Positions 32,862-59,060 are shown, numbered from the stretch's first letter. The stretch: DNA of 64,000 bases from Atrina japonica (GCA_030159075.1 BROG01000462.1:1-64000); one strand, 5' to 3'. Numbers and translations are program-made. Notes: generated by a model not told the origin, from the letters alone.

Positions 32862-34044
32862 CTAAAGCTCATTTGCATATTAATGCTGCGCAAGAATTGT
32901 GAACAGTTCAGTCAATCACTTTTAATGCCAATTCTATCACAGGAGTATAATGTTAAATATGATTGAAAAGTAACATTCTAAAGCAAATTTATAACATCTT
33001 AAAATTCATAAAGGATTTCGAACTGACCTTTAATAGCATATATTTCAACAAGTCTTGTAGACCTATATTTATCATTGATTTGTTAATATATTTATGTCAT
33101 TTCAAAAATAAAAAATATAGGAAAAAAAGTGTGATTTGGAAATTTTAATATAGAAGTTGAGTTGATGTTGTTGAAATGCACATAAATGTGTAATTTTCCG
33201 TCAATATAATATGTTATTAACCCCACACTGCAAAATGTGCTTTGACTTGTTCCCAATAAACAACTTGGCATAACATAACTGTGTTGATGTTCCATCAACT
33301 CGTAAAAATTAATATTTTACTAGATCTACATGCAGTACAGATACAGTTTATAATTAAAAAAAACCCAGAAACTTTAAATCTAAATTTATAAAATAATTAA
33401 AGTTTTTTTCACTGCATGCATCTGAGAAACATGTGATTACAACTTACGTTTTTCAATAATTATATGTTAATATTTAAATGTATAGAATTAAGCAGAATCT
33501 ACAATACTACCTTTATCTTCTTCATATTTTTTATTTATTAACTATGTTGCAATCTTATTATTTTCATCATGACACCCAGTATACACAATTTTCACATCAA
33601 TTATGGGATTTTATATTATTTTGATCACATTAGTTTACATGACGATGCATTAAAATCTTACTGTTCAATTGCTGAAATTTAGTGGGTTTGTTGTTTTATT
33701 TTAATTTTCAGAGTGCAAATGTTGGTAACCCTCCTCATAAATATATCGAGAGACAAAATATTGAATATTTCTTTCAATTTCAATAAATCTGACATAACGG
33801 TCAACTACAGAACATAAGATGAAATGGACATGCATGATAATACAACACGACGTTATAATGACATCATAATGACGTCATATCATTGCGTTTTCATGACGTT
33901 ATTTTATTACTGGGACGATACTCCCCATTTTTGAGCGCCAGTTATGCAAAGAATATTTACCGGAAGTACATTAAATTATATATTTTTCAAATCTTCATAT
34001 GTTCTAGTTTCTTAAAACATAGAAATCACATTTTCCCAAAAAGT
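32862..34044. other. AT-rich transposon interior, no gene seen
   Basis: Sequence between the last ORF and the right TIR. Very AT-rich, with only short spurious ORFs. Confidence 0.5.
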
Positions 34045-34080
34045 TGTCCTAAGGACTTTTTTCTCAGCCGCTGGACCATA

Positions 34081-35200
34081 TAACGTAATATCCGTGTGGA
34101 TATCTGATTTCTGTGACTAAGTTCCATAAGTAGAAACTGGCTAGTCCAAAATTTTTACACATTTTCTAAATACTGACGGAAATCGTAAATTTACACTTAT
34201 GTCAAAGTAGTAGGAGGATATGACAAATTCAGAATGTATGTCGAATACTGTAAAGAACTACAACAAACGTCAACAAGAGATAATAAAACAGTTCGAAATA
34301 TCGTCTGCTGTAGTCTTATCACAAATCTTCAACGAAGTTACATGGAGATCAGAATTGAATCCATTTTCCACAAACCTCGACTTTCTGTGTAACCTCACTA
34401 ATCGGTAAATCCTCAACTACAAGATGAATTGCATTGTGATTTATTTATCAATATTTCAAACATAATCCCAAAGTTATAGGTTTGAAAAAACGGACCTAAG
34501 CAAACCAGAATTGTATAATTTCTATAATGATATGATATATATTTTCATGTGGATATAAATCCAAGAATTAAAGTCTAGATTTGCACTATTTTTGTTGCCT
34601 AACATTTTACCATTTTACCGTATGTCGCTTTCTTGCTGTTATCGAACAAAGATGTATAACTCCGACGAAGGTAAAATCAAGGGTTGATATTGAAATTCAA
34701 ATGCAACGAAGTTGTCATTTACAGGCTCAGAGATTTAAAAAATGTGCTGTCTTTTAGGATTAGTGACGATATAACAAAATGGGAACGTATAGGTATTCAT
34801 ATCTATAATATGAGCTTTAATTTACGAAACGAATATGAGAAATACATTAGCATTCGCTGTCATTAAATATACTAGTACGTTTATTCCGCCCTGCATAATG
34901 CTGTGGACCACTCGGTTAAATCAACAGTATCTAATGACATTTTAATAATTATAAAATTTAATTTTTCTGTCATCCCTTTTCGTTTATAAAATCTCATATT
35001 TTAAATATTTATTTTGTGAAAATATGAAAAGTACATCTAATGAAAGCATATAGAATAGTCTGGATATACAAAACTCGATTGACTAGCTACTACCGAATAT
35101 ACTATACTCAAGTTTAGATGAATCGTAATACATATTATAGTAATAGTAGTAGCATGTTTTGATACTATGAAATCCTCGGGGATCATTTTGGATAGAAATT
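34081..35200. other. Intergenic, no gene seen
   Basis: AT-rich sequence with no supportable feature. Confidence 0.6.
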
Positions 35201-35204
35201 ATAT

Positions 35205-35390
35205 ATAAACTGATGTTCTATCGCCACTTAGAGTAACGGGCTTCACGGTATTTTGTACCCTCTATAATAAGATTTTAACGTTTTCATTTTAAGCGATAGA
35301 AACCTCACCGATGACGAGATGCCTGGCAAGATTGTATTTGAAGGGAGACGAAACAAATGAACATGTGGTAGTATCTGGTTCTAACTTAAC
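35205..35390 (-). mobile_element. RT family A N-terminal scrap
   Basis: Matches the RT upstream part at 26,870-27,000: ATAATAAGATTTT, GATAGAAACCTCACC, TTGTATTTGAAGGGAGACGA, ACATGTGGTAGT. Confidence 0.5.
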
Positions 35391-35569
35391 CCTTTCATTC
35401 CTACAAACCGCAATGGATTAGTCTTAAACAATAGAAAAGAGCACATCATTCATATACTCAGGGGTGAAAGGGTTAAAACACAGTCATTTAGAATAATTAA
35501 CGCCAATGTTTTAATTGAAATGGCTTTCAGTTCGAAGTATAATGAGAAGGTACCAGGTACCAGTAGATA

Positions 35570-36150
35570 TTCTAAGAAAAATTGAAGAAGTACCAATAAA
35601 TAATCAAAAACTCAAGCCCATTATACCACGACGATTTAGATGTGCAAATTGCCTTAATATGAAGAAGAATTACGAATCCCAAACGGGATAAGTCCAGGTG
35701 TCCGGAAGGAGTTAGCGTCTTCTGCTGGCATGCCACATCGTCGCAAATGTTCCATGGAAACCTGTCTAGTTCAATGAACGGGTCAAATTCGGTAAAAGGT
35801 CAAGTTCGGTGAAAAGCATGATTAGTGAAACGGAGTCACTTTCTTCGGCCCTGGCATAACGTATACGTTGTGAAATGAAAACGCCATAGGCAGAAGAAGA
35901 TGGAATATTACTACTTAGAAACGGGAAGTTTGTGATATGGAAATAGAAATCGTCTCGTTTGTCACAGAGGGACACGTTCATTAGAATACAAAAAATAGAT
36001 ATAACAACGGTCTCAACACCAAGTACAATAATTATTGCGAATCTCAAACGGGATGGGACCAGGTGTCCGAAAAGAGTCAGCCTCCCAATTAAGCATGCCA
36101 CCCACATTCCAATTGTTCCATTGACACCCTGATGAATTCTGTACATAGTT
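35570..36150 (-). mobile_element. RT family B fragments, minus strand
   Basis: RT C-terminal codons on the minus strand (KRDDFYFHITNFPFLSSNIP, GVFISQRIRYARA) match the family B copy at 50,142-50,270, flanked by two copies of its 3' tail (35,640-35,830 and 36,000-36,140), so at least two insertions overlap. Confidence 0.65.
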
Positions 36151-37559
36151 CTAAACCTGTAAAATAATGTTACACCTGATCTCCATCTACAAATTTGGGA
36201 AAGAAGAACAAAAAGAATGTGTATATGGTGTTTTACAAACCTGAAAGAGAACTGCGAGTACTAGCTCCGTGTAAAATTTCGTATCAGTCACTTCAATGGT
36301 TTTCAAAAACAAGCTGACTATGTGAAAAATGACCCAATCTCTTTGCAGTATTAAAATATCGTAAAAATTCTAAACAGGATATTTCTGTGAATTTTGTTCA
36401 CCAACTTCGAAGTAAAGCACATAAAATAAATGTATAATAGTAAATTAAAAGGCCGATAATTAAAGACAACATTAAAAACGAATGAAAATGACAAAGTCTG
36501 AAAAGACTTACAAACGCGTCAAGAAAGATAATCATACGATTTCTACGAAACATGCAAACTTGGATTATGTTAAACTCTAAGGTTTGTTTACAAATACTTT
36601 TAATTAAAGTGATAAGAATATAAACATAGTTGATTGATGCGTTCTGTTATAAAATGTACAATGTACATAGAGGAAATGCGGATAGCTGGTATAGTTACAC
36701 AATGTTTTTGAAATTCGTGTTTTTTTATGTTGTGTTGTTGTCATGTTGCTGAATAACAGAAGTTAAGATTTTGTTTTTAAATAAACAATTGTAGATATAA
36801 GGTTTATCAGGTTTTCGTCTGATATTATATTCAGTGAAGAAGTTTTGACAAATTTGATGGTATTATGGAATAATGTTAAGAACTGGCACAGAGTTGCCAC
36901 GTTATATTAATATTCAAGCTCAACTTTTATTTTATTATTTTGACTATTAAATCATTTGTATAAATTGTTGGTTTGAATGATTAGGAAACATTATTTTCCG
37001 TCATTAGCTATAAATATTTGCATCACACTTATGATTTCCCTGTAAAAATTAAGAAAAATGTTGAGTGCGTTACTCAAAATTTGAGTACGTACTCAAAAGG
37101 TTGTTAACATTTCTGAAATTTTCTTTAAATGCTCAATATTTTCTATCATTATCTACAGTTGTATGCAGTCAATATACGAACTTGTCCAGTTACAGGATAA
37201 ATTTAACATGTTTTAATTTTAAAATCACGAAAAGATAGTTGAGCTTGAGTACTAAGTAAACCCGGTGTCTTCAGGCTCAGGTATAATTTAGAAGGTGTTA
37301 AAAATTTGCAAGGGGTGGAAAGACGATTTATATATTGATATGTACGGCGCCTATATATTTATACTGTGATTCGTTATTTCCAGTTTATAAAATTCTGCTG
37401 CATTAGTATATTTTATAATAGTGTTTTACGCCACACTCAACTATTTTTCAGTTATATAGTGGCGACACTGTTTAATGGTTGGAGAGAGAATCCGGCAACA
37501 TTTACAATTGATGTACCTGGGAAGAAGCTACCAGCTATCTGCAAGTAAACTAGCAAACT

Positions 37560-37740
37560 TTATCACAAAAAAACTTTGGGTCTGGCAACGGAGCTCGAAC
37601 GTGTACTGACCAGAATTCGTGATCCAAAGCACAATGCTCTGACCACTCGACTACGGAGGCCACAGGGACCCGCAGAGTTTCTGGAGTCGAATCCAGACTG
37701 ACAACCGCCCGTCCAATGCTATTACATACTTCACACGACG
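37560..37740 (-). mobile_element. tRNA-like SINE head, second family
   Basis: On the minus strand the sequence has a tRNA-like head with A box TAGTCGAGTGGTCAGAGC and B box GTTCGAGCTCC about 55 bases later, as in a type II (Leu/Ser-like) tRNA. It does not fold as a clean tRNA and sits in repeat sequence, so I call it a SINE head rather than a tRNA gene. Its distal part matches 57,840-57,910. Confidence 0.5.
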
Positions 37741-37784
37741 GCAATCTCACGTATCGTACAACTGGTAAAACAGACTAATATAAA

Positions 37785-37935
37785 AAATCAGATACCAAAG
37801 TATAAATCAACAGAATGTCCAGGACATAGATACAAATCCGGTAAAAGTGGACAAACATGGACCTCTGGAAACCAACAGTTGGGATCAGGTGTCATGGAGG
37901 AGTAAGCATACCATATAAACTCCATATGCGGGTGA
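37785..37935 (-). mobile_element. RT family A 3' module, minus strand
   Basis: GATACCAAAGTATAAATC, GACATAGATACAAATCC, TTGGGATCAGGTGTCATGG, then a jump to CATATAAACTCCATATGCGG, an RT codon block. Confidence 0.7.
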
Positions 37936-38214
37936 CTGGATAAACAGGCAAATAAATGTACAACTATGCAAAACAGAAAAATAAGTGAAAATAGACTTGT
38001 AGAAAAAGTGGACACACAAACACAAATACACAAACAGAAAAAATAGTCAAAGAGTCAATAGACAGACAGCAAAATGAACAAGGGGAAAATATTAATAGAC
38101 AGATAGAAAAACAGTAAAATAAAATAGACAAAAACAGACGGACAAAAAACCAGAATGCTAGGATTTTCGATCACTGTAATTAATAAGACGGCAATCTCAC
38201 CTAGCCTACGATGG

Positions 38215-38218
<4 letters not shown>

Positions 38219-38289
<71 letters not shown>

Positions 38290-38322
38290 ACACACACACA
38301 CATACACACACACACACACAAA
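38219..38322 (+). repeat. (CA)n microsatellite
   Basis: About 100 bp of CA with two TACA interruptions, abutting the truncated end of the RT copy at 38,330. Confidence 0.95.
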
Positions 38323-38329
38323 CACTTTT

Positions 38330-39240
38330 TCTTCTTTTGATTCAGCAGTTTCTGAATGAAATCCGCTTCGTATGAATAAAGTAACAGGTCGGCCAATAAA
38401 GGGGCACAATTAGTTCCCATAGGAATGCCGACAGTTTGTTGAAAGACCACGTCTCCGAACATTACAAATATATTGTCTATTAGAAATTCCAGCATGTTTT
38501 TATATCAACTTCAGTGTATCTATATGTAGAATCAGAGTGGTGTTGGACAAAATAAGTATCCTGATAACCAATCACTAGATATCTAAATTTTATGGTACCA
38601 CCTTTAGTGAAAAACAGTTGTCTATGATGCTTAAAAGTCTTTCTTTTAATTTTTTTATATGGAATAGTTGTGTGAAGAGTAGAAAAGTCATTTGATACTG
38701 TGAATTCGAGAAAAATTGTGTGCCATCAATTTTTCTGAAAGCTGTTTAAAATTTTAAAGTATCCACATCTGATTTACACCGCGTCTGGAATAAGCAACTG
38801 TACAGTATTGTTGAAGTTTCTCCTTAATGGCTGTCAATATCTTGGTAAGGTTTGGTAGAACATTTGCTGGATCCTGCTATGTATCTTTGCTTATATGGGG
38901 TTTTATGAAGTTTAGGTATCCAGTATAAATGTGGTAGCTCCAAATCGGTATCCGTTGTAGGTATATCAAATGAGCGTAATACGGACACGTGATTTTGAAG
39001 GATTCGTATTAAACCCAAGTTCTTCTAATAAACAATTAAAGTAATGTGCCTTACAAATAAAAACTATATCATTTTAGGCTTTGTCCGCTGGTACCAGTAC
39101 ATATTGATCATGTAACCTATCCAGTTAAGTTACTACTTCTGGATCATTAGATACAGAGGGATAACGTGTTTTCATGGTCCCTTTTAAGTTTTTGAATACG
39201 AGATTTTATCAACCATCGTATGGCTTTTTTCAAGTTTTAA
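38330..39240 (-). mobile_element. RT family A copy, minus strand
   Basis: On the minus strand from 39,240: N-terminal region, FDIPTTDTDLELPHLYWIPK and KTPYKQRYIAGSSKCSTKP, then FGDVVFQQTVGIPMGTNCAP and LLADLLLYSYEADFIQKLL, truncated at the CA tract. An internal stretch (38,520-38,820) is shared with 26,110-26,340. Confidence 0.8.
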
Positions 39241-39429
39241 CAAATAAAGTCCGATAAGTCTGTAAAAATTAAAATCATAAAAATCGTAAAGGAGCGGTTG
39301 TGTAAAATTGTGTAAAAGTATCGTAAGGATTCATAAAAGCAAACTCGATTTCTTGAAAGGAAATCTGGTTTTTTGTTAGTCATATGAATTTAAAACAAGA
39401 AATGGCCTATTAAGTTTTTTAAGAGTTTT

Positions 39430-39775
39430 GAGACGACATTGATTCGCACGTGCTGTGAAATTCTCTAGGAGTTGATCGTGGACTCACGGCGGGTGTGACC
39501 GGTCGACAGGGGATGCTTACTCCTCCATGGCATCTGACGCCACCTCTTGGTTTGAGACGACATTGATTCGCACGTGCTGTGAAATTCTCTAGGAGTTAAT
39601 CGCGGACTCACGGCGGGTGTGACCGGTCGACAGGGGATACTTACTCCTCCATGGCACCTGACCCCACCTCTTGGTTTCCAGAGGTCCGTGTTTGTCCATT
39701 TTTACTGGATTTGTATTTATGTCCTGGACATTCTATTGATTTATACTTTGGTATCTGAGTTTTTTTATATTCGTA
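39430..39775 (+). mobile_element. RT family A 3' module with a 124-bp tandem duplication
   Basis: The 124-bp block starting GAGACGACATTGATTCGCAC is present at 39,430-39,553 and again at 39,554-39,671, each with GTGTGACCGGTCGACAGGGG. The second continues through the full module end (GGTATCTGAG). The copies differ at about six sites. Confidence 0.8.
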
Positions 39776-40307
39776 TAGATTTTATTTTATCTCAAGACTT
39801 TACTTTCCAACATGTTTGATTAACAGTGACTCGTAAAAACTGGCGGTCTCTCAATGCTGGTCTGGGAAGCTCTTAACCCTGGTGCTTATATCCGGTTTAC
39901 AAATCCGAACAACGTTGAACATCAGAATTCTAGAAACTTCCCCATTGGTATACTAGTGCTGTACATATTAAACAAAATCTGTCAAAGTTTTACCGTCCGT
40001 AAGCTTTTTACACCATCATAATTAGTACAATTTTAGTACTTTATATTCTTAACATTTCAATCAAAAGTGCCAAACCTGTTTATCAAGGATGTCGATGACA
40101 GATATTGACCTATTTAACCTTGCAGCTGTAACAATTATCAAGGATGAATTCCTATATCTGTTTAATCATTATCATTAATCTTGATTTAATCGTGTTGGTA
40201 AGTTGTTTGTCCGAAACATGAATTCCAATACGTAAATAGATCAGCTACCCATAGTACTCACATAGTGCCTGTTATATATTTTATCTCAGACACATCAATC
40301 ATATTAT

Positions 40308-40570
40308 GAGCCGACCTGGCTCAGTTGGTAGCGCTCTCGACTCTTGATCGTGAGAACGTCAGTTCCAGTCTAGCCGGCTACAGGTTAGTTTCCTGTCTTT
40401 CGTAAAAATCTATGTTCCGTGTCAAAACCGAGGTTCCGTGTTGCAGTAGATACCGGTACATTAAAGAACCCTTACTGCTCAATCGTCGTAAGTAGCGAGG
40501 ATAGGCCAAAATTTGAATATGAGTGAAAGATTCTTAAGTGGGACGTTAAACAGCAATAAACAAAATTGTA
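40308..40570 (+). mobile_element. tRNA-derived SINE, copy 3
   Basis: Head TGGCTCAGTTGGTAGCGC with a weak B box, then the shared body (ACATTAAAGAACCC, CTGCTCAAT) and tail GGGACGTTAAACAGCAATAA. An internal deletion removes the CATTTGGTGACG block. Confidence 0.8.
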
Positions 40571-41165
40571 AATAACATTGAACTCACAAATACGGTAGTA
40601 CGGTATAGCACTGGATGGGTTCGAAAGACAAAACATATTCCGATGGGATTTTGCGGACTTACGGTCTCTTTTTTTCATAAAATGAATTAATTTATGTAAG
40701 TCGCATTTTTATTGGTTGAACAGGGGAGAGGGTATCCATACGTGACCCTATAGTGGTTTGGGTTAGATCCTCTACGCGCAACACACCTACGCGGATTTTG
40801 ATTTGATTGTTTCCACCCGAACCTCATAGTGTTACAGTTGTTCAACTTACATTGATTAAGATAATTACTGGATATTAATCCCTAGCTTACCTGAAAGGGT
40901 AAGTATGATTTATAAAAACATATTGGATCAGCTGTGTTCCATAATTCGTTAAACAGAAATTATTATTTTTCTCTAGTAAACGATATATTATGTCAATGGT
41001 TAATTATGTTAAGTATTAGTGAGAATGCTCAGGGCTGTGCTGTCGATGTGACTGATTGGAACAGACGGATATTCCATTTTATTCAATTATCCAAATAAAC
41101 CAGAACGGAATGACTAAGATGTTTTTTGACTGATTAACCATTATATATTTCATCAGCATAAAAGA
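40571..41165. other. Intergenic, no gene seen
   Basis: Unremarkable sequence between SINE copy 3 and the microsatellite at 41,171. Confidence 0.5.
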
Positions 41166-41168
41166 GCA

Positions 41169-41315
<147 letters not shown>

Positions 41316-41577
41316 TGAAGCAAAATGAAGAAGTACCAATGGATAATCGAGACTCGAGTTGGCGTCCTCTGGCAGCATGCCACGTCTGTTGCAATTGCTA
41401 CATGGAGACCTTTTTGGCTGGTGAAAAAAGACACAATACATCACAAGATATACATCAGGTGGTATAAACGCAAACATCAAGAAATATTGTAGTTTTACAT
41501 GTTGTTGGAAATAAAAGTATGAGCATCAAAATTCAGAGTCAGCATATTAATACTGAAAACAGTATTAAAATCACTAA

Positions 41578-41851
41578 CACCTGCCAAAAGCCGTAATATA
41601 AAGAATCCTCCCTTAATTACCTAAAATCCCTTACACCTGCCAAAAGCCGTAATATAAAGAATCCTCCCTAAATTACCTAAAATCCCTTACACCTGCCAAA
41701 AGCCGTAATATAAAGAATCCTCCCTTAATTACCTAAAACACCTTACACCTGCCAAAAGCCGTAGTACGTAATATAAAGAATCCTCACATAATTTCCTAAA
41801 ATCACTTACACTTGCCAAAAGTCGTGGTACGTAATATAAAGAATCCTCTTT
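41578..41851 (+). repeat. 56-bp minisatellite, 5 copies
   Basis: Units start at 41,578, 41,634, 41,690, 41,746 and 41,809. Each holds CACCTGCCAAAAGCCGTAAT, ATAAAGAATCCTCCC and TTACCTAAAATC. The fourth unit gained a 7-bp GTACGTA-type insert. Confidence 0.95.
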
Positions 41852-42044
41852 GCATTAGCATGAATCCATAGCACAAGTCAAAATGCTTGACTCTTCCACT
41901 ACAACTGGTAACATCTTCTTATAACTGAAAACATCTTGGCGGTATGTAAAACAACAAAAAGATAGGTTTTACGATGGGAACAAAATGCTGCAAACAAACA
42001 TATATTAAGAATCATTCAAGTCAGATGCAAGCGGAATACTATAA

Positions 42045-42365
42045 AAATCTCAGATACCAAAGTATAAATCAATAGGATGTCCAGGACATAGATACAAATC
42101 CGGTAAAAATGGACAAACACGGACCTCTGGAAACCAAGAGGTGGGATCAGGTGCCATGGAGGAGTAAGCATCCCCTGTCGACCGGTCACACCCACCGTGA
42201 GTCCACAGTCAAGTCTATACGGCACTATCCCCTAATTTGGAACTTAGACATCTTACATACTATAGACACATACGGAAAATTAAGAGCCAGGCTTTACGAC
42301 AAACGTGACGATTTTGGATTTACCATCCCCAACGTTTTACATTTAAGTAGTACTATACCGCTATA
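42045..42365. mobile_element. RT family A fragments joined in opposite orientation
   Basis: 42,045-42,215 is the 3' module on the minus strand; 42,216-42,365 is RT coding sequence on the plus strand (LDILHTIDTYGKL, DDFGFTIPNVLHLSS). The join is a local inversion or two insertions. Confidence 0.7.
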
Positions 42366-42639
42366 AATGACATGTCATGCTTATATCTGACAAACGATGC
42401 ATTATACTGAGGCTTGTTGAAATTGTAATTAATTAATTTTGTCAGAGTAGTAATTATTCAAACTATATCAACTTAACTTACTAGCGGAAAAAAACTTGGA
42501 ATTATGTTTACAGAATCAATGTCCACTATAAATCAATGTTAAGGACACGCTTTGATTTACAGTATTTGTATAATTGTTCATGCTAAAATGTGTATAACAA
42601 CAAAACCAAATCTTGTTTCATTATGTTCTTGAAATATAA

Positions 42640-42760
42640 AATCTCAGATATCAAAGTATAAACTTACAGGATGTCCATAATACATATACATATACAAATC
42701 TGGTGATATTGGAAAAATACAGAGATGGGATCAGGTGCCATAGAGGAGTAAGCTTCCCAT
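42640..42760 (-). mobile_element. RT family A module scrap
   Basis: ATCTCAGATATCAAAGTATA and GATGGGATCAGGTGCCATAG. It lies within the phosphatase 5' flank; the duplicate flank at 62,125-62,265 holds a fragment of the same module in the other orientation. Confidence 0.6.
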
Positions 42761-43278
42761 GCGAGTACAGAAATGAAGCTAAAAATATACAAAATATAAT
42801 ACGACCCTTATGCTTCTACGGATGAACACGGACAGATTGCTGTTTCTTTCTACTCGTTCTTGCTTCACTCCATTTTGCTCTTATTTTTCATCTAGTATCA
42901 CCCACCATTTTTATAAGTCACGAAAGTATCTTTTCAAAACTGTGATGTACACATTCCTAATGAGTGTACATTCACTTTCTAGAGAAAACATTTGCATTGC
43001 TATAATATTGTCATCACTGTTAAATACTTGCGGCATTTTACTGGTTTATACTTTCAGTGACAACTATACGAGTAATGCACATACAGGTATTTCGGTGCTT
43101 TAATTAAAGTAGTAAACATTCAATTTTTGACCTATGAAGATATCCTTTGTCAGTGTAGCAAATCGGTTTGACATTTAACTTCTGCATGTAAACTGAAAAT
43201 TACGTTGTAGGAAGTCATGCGTGTAAATTTAGGACCTATTCTTATTACTTCGTATTTAATACAGAGAAATTAGACATC

Positions 43279-56494
<13,216 letters not shown>

Positions 56495-56919
56495 AACTAA
56501 ATATGTGGAATATGTTGTACTTCAGCATTATACGACGATGCGTTATTTGCAACTGTCTAATCATTTTGTACAAAGTCATAATTAGTATTGAAGTGTTGAT
56601 GAATGTCCCTAACAATTAGAAATGTATCTCTTCAACACCATCGTGCTAAATGTAAGCTTCAACATTCATGTATAAATTTCTGTATTGAATTTGATGACAA
56701 TGTTTTATAAAATGTGTATATAGTTAATATCATTTAGAGCTGGCATTCTGCCATCAGACACTGTAAAATATAATCTGTTATGGTATCATGGGCATTCCGT
56801 AAATCATGATATTGTTTATAGGAACCTTGATATGTTAAAGGCGTATTGCCACCTAAATATATTTTGGTGGGTATTGATGTAAGCATGACTCTAGTGGGCC
56901 TCCTCATGCGCCCATAATC

Positions 56920-58090
56920 ACCATCTACAAGTTATGGAATGAAAACCAAGGAGAATATGTAGGCTGGTCTGGCGAAACAATACAGACATGATTACTTGAT
57001 CACTGTTTAATTGCTCCAAGAATAAGTTTACCGTATGAGAAATGACCCCACTCTTTTTACAGTGTTAAAAGGACAATAAAAATAAAAACAATAATTTCAG
57101 CATAATTCTCTCACGAAGACATTTCATCACTAATTCCAGGTAACACACATAAAATCAATGCATGATAGAAAACAACTCAGAGAAAAATAATTTTAAAAAT
57201 TCATTCATACAAAAAATGAATGAAAATGGCGTCAAAAGGTGTTTCTCCAAAAATACAGACTTGAATTATGAGATTTTTGAAAAAGTTAATTTATTATATT
57301 AAAAACAGAATTGCTTGATGCATCCTGATATAAAGTGTAACAGGTGGATAGGTGAAATGCTGGCTACTGGTATATAGTAATAGAAGTGTTATGAGACTAG
57401 TAATCTTGATAAATGTTATAAATACCAATGTTATAATGCTCAAGACGATCGTTTCTGTCAATTAGTCTTCATCAGTTGAACTGTAATTTAAAATAAATTT
57501 TCTATATGGAAAGGTATTGATAAACAAGTTGTTGAATAAAAGAGTTATGGTGTCAGATTTTGTATCGAAATTGTTATAAACAAATGCAGATACTAGGTGT
57601 AAAAGGTTATCATCTGTTATCATCTTCTGTAAACAAATTTTCAGAATCGTGATGATATACTATAAAGTACATGTTCAAACATTATGCAAGATCATATCAG
57701 GTCGGAGGTGAATAGACGATATGTTATTATATGAACGGCGCCCATATTCCTACTATTTTAATTCTGGATAAAATTATGGAATTCTGGTGTTTTGAGCTTC
57801 TTAAACTTGAGGAACATTTATTAACACGAGGGTCAATATAGCTTCTACAGTCGAGGACAGACTCACAACTGTCTGTCAAATGGTATTACATACTTCAGAC
57901 GACAGAAATCTCAAACATTCTGCAAATGGATACACAAAACAAATGGGCAATCAGAGAAAAGAAAAAAAAAGACAAATTGACAATCAGAAAAAGGACAGAC
58001 AAGTGGACAAACGGAGAAACAAAACACGGAAAAACAGACGAATAAAAAACAAATAAACAAATAAGTGATACAGAAAATATAGACAAAAAA
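56920..58090 (+). repeat. Phosphatase 3' flank, partner of 36,180-38,160
   Basis: This is the downstream partner of the duplicated flank described at 36,180-38,160. It is rich in A and T, ends in a GACAAA/GGACA-rich stretch (57,940-58,090), and contains the minus-strand hammerhead-like motif at 57,438-57,481. No coding potential is seen. Confidence 0.55.
57438..57481 (-). ncRNA. Hammerhead-ribozyme-like motif, minus strand
   Basis: Minus strand: stem I GTTCAA/TTGAGC (one G-U), CTGATGA, GAC-TAATT-GAC in place of GTC-TAATT-GAC (stem II weakened), GAAA, palindromic stem III ACGATCGT and the GTC cleavage triplet. Same family as 25,310-25,355. Confidence 0.55.
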
Positions 58091-59060
58091 AAAAAACGAT
58101 TTGAGAAAAACAAAAGTATATAAATTTATGTTCTTAGCGGGCAAATGTGTCATTTAAAACAATTTGAATTTTGAATTGTGTTTTGAATTGGCAATTTTAT
58201 CATAGATCACTATGGTTTAACATGATGGTGAAAGTGCAAACGAAATAAAGCATATTATAGTAGAACATGATGTTCCGACACTTTCCTTAACACACACACA
58301 CACACACGCGCGTGCGCGCACAATGGGGTTCAAAAGTCACTCTTTGAAAGCAAGGACATTGTATTGTATTAACTTATCATTAGGGAAAATACACGGCAAC
58401 TGACCCTATCAACGCGTCAATGTGAATGTGTCATCATGTTTTAATCGTCTTGATATCGTAGTAAAAACCTGCACAGTATTTGATATTTATGATCGGTTTA
58501 TTCATTGATGTGTATTGAGATGTTGTGACACAGAAAAGGTCTTGAAAAGCGGCCACTTTTTCATCAAACACTATCCTACGGGATGAAGAAAGAATAGGGA
58601 ACTTTCGGAGTCAGCCTGGATTACCGTCATGGTCCTGCATTTAATCGCGCTTTCTCGATTTTGTTCCTCGTATGTTTCTTCATATTTACCTTTGCAGCGT
58701 ATGTAAAGTAAAAGGAAAATTTATTTTTTATTTTTAGCGCATTAAATCAATTTTGTATAAGGAAACCCAAGAGTCTCTTAAAACATACCACAGTGGGTTA
58801 TTTAGTTGTACGCCAAATTACTGAAATGTATCGGACAGAGAAACATATGTGGATATACTGGGAATCGAATCCAGGATTTCCGAACACATGCATGGGGCTT
58901 TTACCAATTATGCTTTGGGGGGTATCTATAAAATATTGAAACCTGAAATTACACTGAGGAACATTTTTTATAATCGCAGGACTATAACGGTGAAATGGAC
59001 TAACTCGAAAGTTCCCCATCGGATTATTTTTAAGTATATCTATATCAGTTGTTATCCCAC
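58091..59060. other. Intergenic, no gene seen
   Basis: Only a short CA/CG tract at 58,291-58,320. Confidence 0.5.

Larger units (their letters stand above)
31313..34080 (+). mobile_element. DNA transposon remnant with about 33-bp terminal inverted repeats
   Basis: Left end GAGCCAGCGGCTGAGAAAAG then GGTCCTTACGACA (31,313-31,346); right end, reverse complemented, GGTCCAGCGGCTGAGAAAAA then AGTCCTTAGGACA (about 34,045-34,080). Both ends abut ATAT/TATA-rich sequence that may be the target duplication. Inside are an acidic N-terminal-like ORF (31,862-32,137) and a C-terminal-like ORF (32,582-32,861). The 2.8 kb length suggests internal deletion. The superfamily is not identified. Confidence 0.65.
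36180..38160 (+). repeat. Diverged copy of the phosphatase 3' flank (pairs with 56,920-58,090)
   Basis: Collinear blocks are shared with 56,920-58,090: CCATCTACAA near both starts, GAAAAATGACCC against GAGAAATGACCCC, CACATAAAAT, AATGAAAATG, a GAACGGCGCC/TACGGCGCC block (37,345 against 57,735), and TTACATACTTCA followed by ACGAC (37,725 against 57,885). Copies differ by indels, and 37,785-37,935 holds an extra RT fragment. Because 56,920 lies 426 bp after the phosphatase stop codon, this may be the 3' flank of a lost upstream copy. It could alternatively be a dispersed repeat. Confidence 0.6.
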
